Shown: positions 1-8,533 of the stretch, in pieces
Layout: every line of letters starts with the position of its first letter
Numbering within the stretch: the first letter of the stretch is position 1
DNA from: Rohdeia mirabilis
GTDB taxonomy: Bacteria; Planctomycetota; UBA1135; GCA-002686595
Direction of reading: 5' to 3'
Assembly (NCBI GenBank): GCA_007750655.1
Contig: CP036290.1
Location: forward strand, 4,340,001 to 4,404,000
Length of the DNA stretch: 64,000 nucleotides
Made by a program: the position numbers and the translations under genes
The notes under the pieces: model-generated
Seen by the model: the letters and a program-made list of their open reading frames with translations, nothing else
Databases searched by the model: none
Told to the model about the DNA's origin: nothing

Positions 1-1346
1 ACCGCGATGCGCCGGCGATCGATCAGCTCGGTGACGAGCCCGAGCAGCACGCCGGTCGCCGTCACGAACAGCACGGTCTCGTACAGCGTGCTGACCGGCG
101 GGCGCCCGCGAATGATGCAGCGCACGACGATCGCGCCAATCAGGAACGCGAGGCCGGTCCAGGAGAGGACCGAGCAGATGCGGTACGGCAGCTTGGCGCG
201 CGGACGCAGCCAGGTGATCGCGGCGAAGACGAAGGCCAGCACGAACGCCATGACCGACCAGGTGAGCGGCTTCGCGGCGTAGTAGCTGCGCTCGAGGTCG
301 TTCTTCAGACCCTCGCCGCGCGCGCGAGCCGCCGCGCGGGTGCTGGCGTCGAGCGTCGCGACGGCCGCGATGGCCGCTCCGTCGTCCATGGCGCGTGCCA
401 GCGCCTCGAAACCGCGCAGGGCCTCGATCTCGTACGGCGCCACCGGTTCGCCGTCGAGCGCGGCGCTCAGGACCTCGCCGGGATTGCGCCAGGTCGGAGC
501 GTCGTCGGCCGTCCCCGCCGGGGGGATCAACGCGAGACCGTTCGCCGCGCGTCCCAGTTCGGCGGCCAGCCGCAGCAGACCGTCGATCGCGCGCAACTCT
601 TCGCGCGCCAGCGGATCCTGATCGGCCGCGAGTTCGCGGTACAGCTCGCCGATGCGCGTGCCGGCCGCGGCCAACTGCGAGTAGCGCACCCTTCCGGTGT
701 CCGTGCCGAGCAGCTCGGCCAGACGCCCGGTGCGCGCCACGGGCAGGTCCACGCGACCGAAGTCGAGGAAGCCCCCGATGTCGAGGAACTGGTGCACCGC
801 TTCGGCCAGGCGCACGGTCTGCTGCTGGACGGCGGTGCGCTCGGCGGGTTCGATCCGACTCCACTCGTGGGCCAGTTCGAACAGCTTCGGCACGGCCGGC
901 TGCAGCTCGCTGAAGCTCCAGCGCGCGCGCCGCTTCTTGATGGTCGAGTCGAGGCCGATCGCGTCGATCGCGGCACCTTCGGCCACCAGGAACAGCGGCA
1001 TGCTCGCGGCCACCTCGGGGCGCACGAGCGCCTCCATCATGAACGCGTCGGGCCCGAGCTTCGTGCCGTCGTCCAGCACGACCGAACGCCGTCCGGTCAG
1101 TCGCAGCAGCGTGAAGCCGGCGAACGTGGACAGGGGCTTCACGCGCCCGCCTTCCTGGATCGGCAGCGCGCCGAGGCCGTCGGTCGCCGCGTCGCTCCAC
1201 GGAGCCGGAAGGAACTCGGGCGCGGGCGTCAGCAGACCGTGGGGCGCGGCGCCGTGCGGGTTCGTGGCCGGTTGTTGCGCGCGCAGCGGAGCGGCGGCGA
1301 CGACCAACAGAGCCAGCGTGAGAACGAGTGTCGAAAGGCGTCCCAT
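1..1346 (-). CDS. ccsA: Cytochrome c biogenesis protein CcsA/ResC-like, 3' end outside window
   Basis: The gene reads leftwards off the window edge. Its ATG shares one base with the resB stop (TGATG), so the two are translationally coupled. I translated the visible part: a signal-like hydrophobic start ending in LRAQQ, then about 280 hydrophilic residues predicted to lie outside the membrane, then the first membrane segments (WSVMAFVLAFVFAAITWLRP and a second one after it). The tryptophan-rich heme-handling region expected of CcsA would lie beyond the edge, so the assignment rests on partnership with resB and the start of the membrane domain. The role would be delivery and ligation of heme to apocytochrome c (system II). 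The large N-terminal extension is longer than in classical CcsA. Confidence 0.7.
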   Translation of the reverse strand, partial: MGRLSTLVLTLALLVVAAAPLRAQQPATNPHGAAPHGLLTPAPEFLPAPWSDAATDGLGALPIQEGGRVKPLSTFAGFTLLRLTGRRSVVLDDGTKLGPDAFMMEALVRPEVAASMPLFLVAEGAAIDAIGLDSTIKKRRARWSFSELQPAVPKLFELAHEWSRIEPAERTAVQQQTVRLAEAVHQFLDIGGFLDFGRVDLPVARTGRLAELLGTDTGRVRYSQLAAAGTRIGELYRELAADQDPLAREELRAIDGLLRLAAELGRAANGLALIPPAGTADDAPTWRNPGEVLSAALDGEPVAPYEIEALRGFEALARAMDDGAAIAAVATLDASTRAAARARGEGLKNDLERSYYAAKPLTWSVMAFVLAFVFAAITWLRPRAKLPYRICSVLSWTGLAFLIGAIVVRCIIRGRPPVSTLYETVLFVTATGVLLGLVTELIDRRRIA

Positions 1347-2521
1347 CACTTGGCCAGCTCCCGCCGCACGTGCAGCTTCAGTTTGCGCCCGAAATGGAAC
1401 AACAGTCCCGCGGCGATCACGACGCACGAATAGAAGGGCCATTGGTCGGCGGGGTTCCTGACGACGGCGAGGGTCGAGAACAACGGGTCCCCGGGGCGCG
1501 CGTTCGAGGGTCCCCAGGAGGCCTGGTAGAGCACGAGACCCTCCTCGCGCAGCGGTTCGTTCATTGAGATCAGCACCGGGCGCGACACGTCGTCGCCGCT
1601 CATCCGGTCGGTCACGGTCACGTCGCTCGAGAACCAGGCCGGCATCGACGTGCCGGGGTGGTCCTCCTTCTTGAAGTCGTCGAGGCGCACGTCGAACGGC
1701 ATCGGATAGCGCTCGCGGCGCACGTCGAGCGCGAAGGTCCGCTCACCGACCTGCACGGTCCACGGCGCCGAGTCGAAGGCCCACAGCATGCCGGTGCGCC
1801 GGATTCCGTCGGGGCCCGTCACGACCACGTAGCCACCCGCCGCGTTGCGCTCGGCTTGCGCCGCTTTCGGTCGACCCTGCAGGAACAGACCCGCGACCAC
1901 CGGCACGTCCACGTCGAACATCGGGCCCTTCGGCAGCGCGTTCGCGTTCTCGAACCAGTGCGTCACCTCGAGCCCGAACGGCAGACCCGACAGCGCCACC
2001 TCGGCACCCGGCCCCGCGCCGCGCAGCTCGTCGTCCGCGACCGTCCACTCCTGGGTCGGCGCGCCGTTCGGACGCAGCTCGACGATCGCCAGCTCGGTCT
2101 CGGTGTAGCTCTGGAACCAGTTGCGCTCGTCGCCCTCGTACAGGGTGACGTGGCCCTCGACGCCGGTCGCGTACTTCACGAAGCCGGCGACGAGCATGAT
2201 CAACATGCCCAGGTGCGCGGTCAGGACGCCGGCCGTGCCGAGTCCACGGCGCAGGCGCGCGACGCCACCGACCAACAGGTTCACGAACAGGAGCCCCATC
2301 ACCAGCGCGCCACCGGGCAGCGGAATCGTGACCGGCCCCGCGTCGTGCAGCAGGAAGAGCGACTCGAAGTACTTGCGCTGGACCTCGTAGAGCCCGAACT
2401 CGGCCTGCTCGAGCGTTCCGAGGAACGTCAACAGTGCGAGCAGGCACAGGAGCACGCCCGCGAGCGAGAGCGACGAGAAGAACGCGACGAGGCGCGTTCC
2501 GATGCTGCGGACGGCTTTCAT
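1346..2521 (-). CDS. resB: ResB-family cytochrome c biogenesis protein
   Basis: A 391-residue membrane protein. Three hydrophobic segments lie in the first 125 residues (LAGVLLCLLALLTFLG, ALVMGLLFVNLLVGG, GVLTAHLGMLIMLVAG). A long extracytoplasmic domain of about 230 residues follows, and one C-terminal segment (CVVIAAGLLFHFGRKLKL) closes the protein. This is the ResB/Ccs1 layout. In system II cytochrome c maturation ResB works with CcsA to hold apocytochrome and transfer heme outside the membrane. It lies 22 bases after the lipoprotein gene and overlaps ccsA by one base, so the three genes probably form one operon. Confidence 0.85.
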   Translation of the reverse strand: MKAVRSIGTRLVAFFSSLSLAGVLLCLLALLTFLGTLEQAEFGLYEVQRKYFESLFLLHDAGPVTIPLPGGALVMGLLFVNLLVGGVARLRRGLGTAGVLTAHLGMLIMLVAGFVKYATGVEGHVTLYEGDERNWFQSYTETELAIVELRPNGAPTQEWTVADDELRGAGPGAEVALSGLPFGLEVTHWFENANALPKGPMFDVDVPVVAGLFLQGRPKAAQAERNAAGGYVVVTGPDGIRRTGMLWAFDSAPWTVQVGERTFALDVRRERYPMPFDVRLDDFKKEDHPGTSMPAWFSSDVTVTDRMSGDDVSRPVLISMNEPLREEGLVLYQASWGPSNARPGDPLFSTLAVVRNPADQWPFYSCVVIAAGLLFHFGRKLKLHVRRELAK

Positions 2522-2543
2522 GCTGAGTGGGTCGAGCCGGAGC

Positions 2544-3815
2544 TCAGTCGACGGTTTCCAGACTGGCCAGGAACGCGCGGAAGTTCTCGCGCTCGGCGGC
2601 GGCCGACGCGGCGGGGCCGATCAACTTCACGAAGATCGTGCGGTCGTCGAGCGCGATGACCGCGCCGAGCATCAGCGCGTCCTGCACCTGCTCGCCGCCC
2701 ATCCCGGTGAACGAGCCGCTGATCTCGATCAGGATCGCCTGGGTTCCCAGGCTGTCGATGCGCGGCAGTTCGGCCACTTCCAGGTCGTTGAGAGGCTCCG
2801 CTCCCATCTGTCCGCGCCAGCGATCGAAGTTCGAGCGGATGCCGCCGCCGTCGCCACCGAGTGACGAGATGTAGCACTCGGTCGCGCCGCTGGCATCGGT
2901 GGTGAAGGTCACTTCGCGCATCATCCGCGGGCCGCCGCGCTTCCACGAGGCGGGCGCGATCCACGAAAGGGTCTCGCCCACCTCGCGAGTGCCGGCCGGC
3001 ACGGTTCCGCCGGGCGTGGCCGTGTCCGCGGCCGTCGCGTCGGCGCTGGGTGCCGCACCCGTCGCAGCGGTCCCGGCGGGGCGCAGACTCGCACCCAGCG
3101 CGTAGAAGGCCTCGACCTCGGCCCCCACCACGTCGGCGGGGCCGGTGAACTTGAGGAACGCCGAACCGCCCGGCGAGACGGCGATCAGGCCGAGCATGCG
3201 GTAGCCGCTCATGGCTTCGCCGCCCATCCCCGAGTACGCGCCGGCGAAGTCGATGCGCACGGCGTCCTGGCCGAGCAGCGGCGCGTGGTCGAGCGCGGCG
3301 AACTCGACGGCCGACATCGGAGCGAGCCCCATCTGCCCGCGCCAGCGATCGACGTTCGCCTTCAGGCCGCCGCCGTCGCCACCGAGCAGCACGAGCGAAC
3401 ACTCGGCGCGCGGGTCGCGGGCGACAACCAGGTTCACGACGCGCATCGAAGTGGTCGCGCGCGTGGTCCAGCCCTCGGGCAGGTCGTAGTCGAAGGCGGT
3501 CGGAGCGACGCCGGAGGTGACTCCCCCAGCGCTGCCCGCGGTCGCTCCCATGGCCGCGCCCGGGTTCGTCCCGAAGCCGAAGCGCTCGCCCTCGCTCACA
3601 CCGGCGTCGACGCCGTCGCCCACGAAGGGCCGCGACTCGCCGACCGGAACGGTGCGCGGCGAGTTCGACGGACCACACCCGACCAGTCCGGTCGCGGCCA
3701 GTGCGGCGGCGAGCGCCAGTGCGCCGAACGTGCGCGACCCGTGGTCACCGCCGTCGATCGATCGTGCCCAGCTACGGCCCTGCGGCCGCCGCTCTTCCAG
3801 TTCGCGGTTCGTCAA
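2544..3815 (-). CDS. Lipoprotein with two copies of an uncharacterised domain
   Basis: A 423-residue protein of unknown function. The TTG start is supported by a rare clear Shine-Dalgarno run (GGGAGGGG) about 8 bases upstream. After a 28-residue N-terminus comes a hydrophobic stretch and a lipobox (LVGC, Cys47), so it should be an anchored lipoprotein. An Ala/Gly/Thr-rich linker leads to two homologous domains at about residues 112-245 and 284-423. Each contains GGDGGG followed by DRWRGQMG, then a segment with GMGGE. It precedes resB and ccsA on the same strand, which suggests a role near cytochrome c assembly or respiration; that is inference only. Confidence 0.8.
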   Translation of the reverse strand: MTNRELEERRPQGRSWARSIDGGDHGSRTFGALALAAALAATGLVGCGPSNSPRTVPVGESRPFVGDGVDAGVSEGERFGFGTNPGAAMGATAGSAGGVTSGVAPTAFDYDLPEGWTTRATTSMRVVNLVVARDPRAECSLVLLGGDGGGLKANVDRWRGQMGLAPMSAVEFAALDHAPLLGQDAVRIDFAGAYSGMGGEAMSGYRMLGLIAVSPGGSAFLKFTGPADVVGAEVEAFYALGASLRPAGTAATGAAPSADATAADTATPGGTVPAGTREVGETLSWIAPASWKRGGPRMMREVTFTTDASGATECYISSLGGDGGGIRSNFDRWRGQMGAEPLNDLEVAELPRIDSLGTQAILIEISGSFTGMGGEQVQDALMLGAVIALDDRTIFVKLIGPAASAAAERENFRAFLASLETVD

Positions 3816-4090
3816 CGGATCGGTCCCCTCCCGGAGTGGTTCGCGCCCGGCGTGTCCGCGGCGCGATGGGAGCGTAGCGGGCCATTCGAGCGCCCGACAG
3901 GTCGAGCTTGAGCGGATCGCAGCGATCGGAGGAAAGTGCGTTCCGAGGGGGCGGGTGGCCCCGTGCCGGGCGTTCGAGATGACTGGTCTGTCACGTCGAG
4001 AGTGCGCGGCCGGCCCCGCTCGGACAGACTGGGCGACGCACAGGTTCCGCTCCCCACGCCGATCCCCACCGACCCCATCCCCACCGACCC

Positions 4091-4654
4091 ATGGCGAAGT
4101 CCCCCGCCGAGATGGCCGCGGCCATGAAGGCCAACCTGAAGGAGAAGACCGGCAAGACGCTCGCGCAGTGGCTCGCCGTCGCGAAGAAGTCGAAGCTGGC
4201 GAAGCACGGCGAGATCGTGAAGCACCTCGAGACCGAGCACGGGATGACGCACGGCTTCGCCAACCTGGTCGCGCACGAACACCTGGGGTCGGCGGCGGCG
4301 CACACGGACGACGACGACCTGGTCGCCGCCCAGTACGCGGGAGCGAAGGCCGACCTGAAGCCCGTGTTCGACGCGCTGATGGCGGTGGTAGCGAAGCTCG
4401 GCAGGGACGTGGAGGTCGCGCCGAAGAAGGCCTACGTCAGCCTGCGCCGCTCGAAGCAGTTCGCGCTGATCCAGCCGTCGACGAAGACGCGCGTCGACCT
4501 GGGCCTGAACCTGAAGGGCGTCGAACCGCAGGGCCGCCTCGAAGCCTCGGGCTCGTGGAATTCGATGTGCACCCACCGCGTGCGCCTCGAGTCGGCGAAG
4601 GACGTGGACGCCGCCGTGAAGATGTGGCTGAAGCAGGCCTACGCGGGGGCGTGA
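4091..4654 (+). CDS. DUF4287/DUF5655 domain protein
   Basis: A 187-residue soluble protein with two recognisable small domains. The N-terminal third (KTGKTLAQWLAVAKK, then HGEIVKHLETEHGMTHG) matches DUF4287. The C-terminal half (VDLGLNLKGV, LEASGSWNSMCTHRVRL) matches DUF5655. Proteins of this layout are common in bacteria, and I know of no established biochemical function. The ATG follows a C-rich leader in which CCCCACCGACCC occurs twice and no Shine-Dalgarno sequence is visible. Its 3' end overlaps the convergent EamA gene by 16 bases. Confidence 0.85.
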   Translation: MAKSPAEMAAAMKANLKEKTGKTLAQWLAVAKKSKLAKHGEIVKHLETEHGMTHGFANLVAHEHLGSAAAHTDDDDLVAAQYAGAKADLKPVFDALMAVVAKLGRDVEVAPKKAYVSLRRSKQFALIQPSTKTRVDLGLNLKGVEPQGRLEASGSWNSMCTHRVRLESAKDVDAAVKMWLKQAYAGA

Positions 4655-5538
4655 CGGGCGGATTCGGCCCGCCGCGCCCCCTCGATCGCGATCGCGACGA
4701 CGACGGCGCCCAGCACGTGCTCCGGCCCGAACGGCTCGTCCAGCACGAGGTGCGCCCACAGGCCGGCGAGCAGTGGAACGGCCGTCAACACGAGCGACGC
4801 GAAGGCCACGGTCACGCGCCGGTGGGCCCAGTTCACGAGCAGGTGTCCGTTGCCGGGTCCGAGAGCCAGCGCCGCGATCAGGAACCACTGCCAACCGCTC
4901 GTCGGAAGCACGGCCTCGGCCAGGAGCAACGACGGCGCGACGACCAACATCGCCACGAACGTCATGGCGGTGGTCAGGGTCAGGACGTGTGTGCCCTGTT
5001 GCCGCGCGCGCTTGCAGAACAGGAAGAAGACCGTGAAGACGAGCACGTTCGCGACGCTGAGCAGGTCGCCCTCGAGGCTGCGACTCGGCGCGCCGAGGTT
5101 CGCGCGCACGACCAGCACGACGCCGAGCAGTGCGACGAGCGCCCACCACACGAGGGCCGGCGGCGGACGCTCCCCCACCGCGCGGTGGCTGACCACGGCG
5201 ACGATCAGCGGCTGCAACGCACCGATCAACGTCACGTGCGCGATCGCCGTGGTCGCGGTCGCCTCCATGTAGAGCAGTTGATGCACGCCGAAGAACAGCC
5301 CCGCGCCGAGCACCGGCAGCAACTTCACGGGCCGCGGCACGCGCCACACCAGGCACGCCAGTCCGAGCACGACGACGCCGATCAGCGTGCGCCAGAACCC
5401 GATCGCGCCGGGCGGCAGTCCGACCGACTTCACGATCACGAAGCCGAAGGAGAAGAGCGTCGCCGCCAGCAGCAGGGCCGACACGCCGCTGCCCGCCGCA
5501 CGGGTCTCGCCCAGGGCGGGCCGGGGGTCGGGCTGCAT
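4639..5538 (-). CDS. EamA (DMT superfamily) transporter
   Basis: A 299-residue membrane protein with about ten hydrophobic segments arranged as two five-helix repeats, typical of the drug/metabolite transporter superfamily. Diagnostic pieces are the RTLIGVVVLG helix, the stretch LIGALQPLIVAVVSH closing the first half, and VLTAVPLLAGLWAHLVLDEP in the second half, the usual EamA P-loop-like 'lDEp' position. Substrate cannot be predicted. Family members export amino acids or small metabolites. The gene is monocistronic and convergent with the DUF4287 gene. Its -10-like box is only 9 bases from the ATG. Confidence 0.85.
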   Translation of the reverse strand: MQPDPRPALGETRAAGSGVSALLLAATLFSFGFVIVKSVGLPPGAIGFWRTLIGVVVLGLACLVWRVPRPVKLLPVLGAGLFFGVHQLLYMEATATTAIAHVTLIGALQPLIVAVVSHRAVGERPPPALVWWALVALLGVVLVVRANLGAPSRSLEGDLLSVANVLVFTVFFLFCKRARQQGTHVLTLTTAMTFVAMLVVAPSLLLAEAVLPTSGWQWFLIAALALGPGNGHLLVNWAHRRVTVAFASLVLTAVPLLAGLWAHLVLDEPFGPEHVLGAVVVAIAIEGARRAESARHAPA

Positions 5539-5546
5539 CGCGGAGG

Positions 5547-5575
5547 AGCCTAGCCAGCTCGGAGCCGAACTCGAA
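5547..5575 (-). promoter_or_regulatory. Promoter of the EamA gene, probably leaderless
   Basis: Reading the minus strand there is TTCGAG (5575-5570), a 17-base spacer, then TAGGCT (5552-5547). Both boxes and the spacing fit a sigma-70 type promoter. The -10 box ends 8 bases before the ATG at 5538, so transcription would begin at or within a few bases of the start codon. Confidence 0.45.
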
Positions 5576-5599
5576 CCCCGAGCGCCTGCGCGCCCCCCC

Positions 5600-6811
5600 T
5601 CACTCCACCCCGACCACCTCGTCCATCCACCTCGCCACGGCGCGCGCCTGCTCGGCGTTGCCGGTCGCGTCGTAGTGGTAGTCGTACGGCAGGTGCGGAG
5701 CGCGGCCCAGTTCGACGGTCAGGCCCTCGAGCGCGGGGCGCGTCGAGAAGGTCGGGATGCCGTGGGACGCGAAGATCTCGGCGGCGCGTCTCTCCATCGC
5801 GTGGCTGCGGTGGGCGCGCGCGCGTTCGTCGTCCGCGAGCGCCGCGGCGAACGGCAGCACGACGGCCAGCGGTTCGGCGCCGAGGACCGCGCGCGTGTGG
5901 GCGAAGTTCGCGGCCCAGGCGTCGAGACTCTCGAAGCCTGCGTCGACCTGCTCGGTGCTCCAGTTGCCGCGCTGGCCGTTCTCGCCCTGCCAGCGCAGGT
6001 ACGCGACGATCGCACTGTGGCGCGCGAACTCCCGCAGCCGCCACTTCCAGGCCGGCCAACCGGTGAACGCGTTGCGCGTCTCGAACGTCTGCGGGCCGGA
6101 AGCGAGCAGTTCCGCGTAGCGCGCCTCGATCGGCACCTCGTCCACGTCGTTGAAGAACCAGAAGAGCACGACGAGGTCCGGGTCGAGCTCTTGGCCCAGC
6201 TCGAACAGCAGGCGCAGCTCCTGGTTCGTGGAGTAGGCCATGTGCCCGGTGTTGATCACGGTCACCGGGCGACCGAGGCGTTGCTCGAGCTCGAGTTCGA
6301 GTCGCGCGGGCAGCGTCTCGTCGTCGCGCACGCCGGAGCCGAAGACCATCGAGTCGCCGAGCGCCACGACACGCAGCTCGCCCTCGGCGCGCGGCCGAAC
6401 CTCGGGTCCGCGCAGTCCGAGCGCGTTGACCGAGACCGGCGCCGCGTAGGTGAAGAAGTCGCGACTCGGCACCATCCGCCAACCGGTGGCCGCGTCGGCC
6501 TCGACCAACTGCAGCGGCGTGCGCTGCTGGACGGGGTTGCCGTGGACGACGCGCACGCCGATCTCGAGGGCGAGGAGCGGCAGACCGAGGCCGAGGAACA
6601 GAGCCCCGAGGCGGCGGCGCCAGCGTCCGCGTCCGCGCGCGCGCGCACTTCGCCCGGCGCCGGTCGCACCACTGGTCGGGCCACTGGTCGGGCCGCCGGA
6701 CGCGCCACTGGTCGCGCCACTGGTCGGGCCACTGGTCGCGCCGCTGGTCGGGCCGCCGGACGCGCTGCGCGGAGCGTCGGCCCCACGGCTCGCTTGGGAC
6801 TCGCTCGGCAT
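5600..6811 (-). CDS. Membrane-anchored SGNH/GDSL-hydrolase-like protein
   Basis: A 403-residue protein. The first 50 residues are a Gly/Ser/Thr/Pro repeat (GATSG, GPTSG units) encoded by imperfect 12-bp tandem repeats. A basic stretch (RARGRGRWRRR) and one membrane segment (LGALFLGLGLPLLALEIGV) follow. The C-terminal domain carries an SGNH block I (VVALGDSMVFG, Ser in GDS) and the asparagine block INTGHMAYS, followed by a DLVVLFWFFNDV strand and a late HYDATGNAEQARAVA helix with a possible catalytic Asp-x-x-Gly-Asn. The family includes esterases and acyl-polysaccharide modifying enzymes. The ATG lies only 6 bases from the divergent birA ATG. Confidence 0.75.
   Translation of the reverse strand: MPSESQASRGADAPRSASGGPTSGATSGPTSGATSGASGGPTSGPTSGATGAGRSARARGRGRWRRRLGALFLGLGLPLLALEIGVRVVHGNPVQQRTPLQLVEADAATGWRMVPSRDFFTYAAPVSVNALGLRGPEVRPRAEGELRVVALGDSMVFGSGVRDDETLPARLELELEQRLGRPVTVINTGHMAYSTNQELRLLFELGQELDPDLVVLFWFFNDVDEVPIEARYAELLASGPQTFETRNAFTGWPAWKWRLREFARHSAIVAYLRWQGENGQRGNWSTEQVDAGFESLDAWAANFAHTRAVLGAEPLAVVLPFAAALADDERARAHRSHAMERRAAEIFASHGIPTFSTRPALEGLTVELGRAPHLPYDYHYDATGNAEQARAVARWMDEVVGVE
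6669..6765 (+). repeat. Imperfect 12-bp tandem repeats in the SGNH gene
   Basis: Units of the type CACTGGTCGGGC and CACTGGTCGCGC are repeated about eight times, with two units degraded to CGCCGGACG. They encode the Gly-Pro/Ala-Thr-Ser linker at the N-terminus of the SGNH-like protein. Copy number is likely to vary between strains by slippage. Confidence 0.75.
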
Positions 6812-6817
6812 CGGCGC

Positions 6818-7621
6818 ATGATACGAGACGTGTTCCACGTCCATCGCCACGACGTCGTCGACTCCACCTCGAACGAAGCCGCGCGCCGCGTCCGCGCCGG
6901 CACGGCCCAGCACGCCGAGGTCCACACGGCGCGCGAGCAGACCGCGGGTCGCGGACGGCTGGGACGGCCGTGGCACTCGCGACCGAACGCGGGGCTGTAC
7001 GCGACGCTCGTGTGGTTCACGGGCGCGCGGCCGAACGGCGCGGCGGCGACCATGGCGGCGGGGCTGGCGGTGCTCGACGCGGTGCGCGCGCTCGGCCTGC
7101 GCACGGCGCGGCTCGACTGGCCGAACGACCTGGTGGTGGACGGCGCCAAGCTCGCCGGCGTGCTGATCGAGGCGCTGCCGTCGAACGGACGCACGGCGCT
7201 GGTGGTCGGCATCGGTCTGAACGTGGGCTCGGCGGCCTTCCCGCGCGAGCTGACCGACGAACGGGCCGTGACGAGCCTCGCGCACGAAGGCGTGGCGACC
7301 GAGCCGGAGCTCGTGCTCGAGGCCCTTCTGCCCCCGCTGGCCGCGCGCCTCGACGCGGCCCTCGATCCCGATCGCGTGGACGGCATGGTCGACGACTTCG
7401 CCGCGGCGACGGGACTTCTGGGCACGCGCGTCGTCGTGCGCGCGGCGTGCGGACGCGCCTCGAACTCGGAGGGCACGCCGGCCCGGACCGACGGAGCCCC
7501 GAGCGAGCGGGGCCACACGGGAACGCTGCGCGCGCTGGCCTTCGACGGGCTCGAGCTGGTGCTCGACACGGGGCCGCTGCGGATCCCGCTCGAACACGTG
7601 CGCGCGCTCGATCCCGCGTGA
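6818..7621 (+). CDS. birA: Biotin--[acetyl-CoA-carboxylase] ligase
   Basis: A 267-residue class I biotin protein ligase without the N-terminal DNA-binding domain, so it is an enzyme and not the BirA repressor. Diagnostic motifs are DSTSNEA, GRGRLGRPW (biotinoyl-AMP loop), LDWPNDLVVDGAKLAGVLIE (catalytic lysines) and VVGIGLNVG. It activates biotin with ATP and attaches it to the carrier protein of acetyl-CoA carboxylase. The small C-terminal beta domain has a low-complexity insertion around residues 210-235 (SNSEG to SERGHTG). Translation ends one base before the large palindrome. Confidence 0.9.
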   Translation: MIRDVFHVHRHDVVDSTSNEAARRVRAGTAQHAEVHTAREQTAGRGRLGRPWHSRPNAGLYATLVWFTGARPNGAAATMAAGLAVLDAVRALGLRTARLDWPNDLVVDGAKLAGVLIEALPSNGRTALVVGIGLNVGSAAFPRELTDERAVTSLAHEGVATEPELVLEALLPPLAARLDAALDPDRVDGMVDDFAAATGLLGTRVVVRAACGRASNSEGTPARTDGAPSERGHTGTLRALAFDGLELVLDTGPLRIPLEHVRALDPA

Positions 7622-7736
7622 AGAGCTTCGGTACGGCGTCAGGCACGAAAGTGCCACCGGCCGCCCATGTCGCTGCGATTCGCAGCGACATGGGCGGCCG
7701 GTGGCACTTTCGTGCCTGACGCCGTACCGAAGCTCT
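7622..7736. repeat. Perfect 115-bp palindrome (57-bp arms, 1-base centre)
   Basis: Bases 7622-7678 are the exact reverse complement of 7680-7736, with a single base (7679) at the centre. Each arm includes GGTACGGCGTCAGGCACGAA and ends near AGAGCTTC. The element starts at the base after the birA stop codon and ends 62 bases before rph. Such a structure is far longer than a terminator stem and has no open frame of its own. It resembles a REP/MITE-type palindromic unit inserted between two genes, and could also act as a two-way terminator or RNA processing site. Confidence 0.9.
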
Positions 7737-7743
7737 GGCTCCG

Positions 7744-7749
7744 TATACT
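7744..7749 (+). promoter_or_regulatory. -10-like box upstream of rph
   Basis: TATACT lies 50 bases upstream of the rph ATG and just outside the palindrome. No convincing -35 box is present at the usual distance, where the sequence is inside the right arm of the palindrome. Confidence 0.3.
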
Positions 7750-7798
7750 CGTCGCCCCGAATCGCCCGCCACCCCCGTCCCCGACCGACGCCACGACC

Positions 7799-8515
7799 AT
7801 GCCGCGCTCCTTCGACCGCGCCGCCCACGAAGTTCGCCCCCTGAGCTTCCAGCGCAACTTCACCAACGCCGCCGGCTCCGTGCTGGCTTCCTTCGGCGAC
7901 ACGCGCGTTCTGTGCACCGCCGTCGCGATCGACGGAGTCCCGCCGTTCCTGCAGGGCAAGCGTCAGGGCTGGATGACGGCCGAGTACTCGATGCTGCCGT
8001 CGTCCGTCTCGCGCGGTCGCAAGCAGCGCGACCGCGGCGGCAAGGTCGACGGCCGCTCGGTCGAGATCCAGCGCCTGATCGGTCGCGCGCTGCGCAGCGT
8101 CGTCGACCTGTCGGTCATCGGCGAGCGCACGGTGTGGGTCGACTGCGACGTGATCCAGGCCGACGGCGGCACGCGCACCGCGTCGATCAGCGGCGCCTGG
8201 GTGGCCCTGTGCGACCTGTTCAAGCAGATGGACGACAAGCGCCTCCTGCGCGAGTGGCCGCTGCGGAGCCAACTGGCCGCCGTCTCGGTCGGGCTCGTCG
8301 ACGGCCAAGTCCTGTGCGACCTGGACTACGTGGAGGACTCGGGCGCGGGCGTCGACATGAACCTGGTCAAGAACAGCGACGGCGAGTACGTGGAGGTCGG
8401 CGGCGGCGGCGAGGGCATGACGTTCTCGCGCGACGTGCTCGAATCCATGCTGGCCGTCGGCGACGAAGGCCTGGCCCAGATCTTCGCGGCCCAGAAGGCG
8501 GCGCTGGCCGACTGA
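7799..8515 (+). CDS. rph: Ribonuclease PH
   Basis: A 238-residue protein, exactly the usual length. It has the RNase PH signatures SRGRKQRDRGGKVDGRS, EIQRLIGRALR, DCDVIQADGGTRTASISG and LVDGQVLCDLDYVED. The enzyme uses phosphate to trim 3' ends of tRNA precursors and other RNAs as a hexamer. The ATG at 7799 gives the canonical N-terminus RSFDRAAHEVRPL. It is followed after 18 bases by rdgB, a pairing common in bacteria. Confidence 0.95.
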   Translation: MPRSFDRAAHEVRPLSFQRNFTNAAGSVLASFGDTRVLCTAVAIDGVPPFLQGKRQGWMTAEYSMLPSSVSRGRKQRDRGGKVDGRSVEIQRLIGRALRSVVDLSVIGERTVWVDCDVIQADGGTRTASISGAWVALCDLFKQMDDKRLLREWPLRSQLAAVSVGLVDGQVLCDLDYVEDSGAGVDMNLVKNSDGEYVEVGGGGEGMTFSRDVLESMLAVGDEGLAQIFAAQKAALAD

Positions 8516-8533
8516 GCCCCCACCGCTCCTGCC

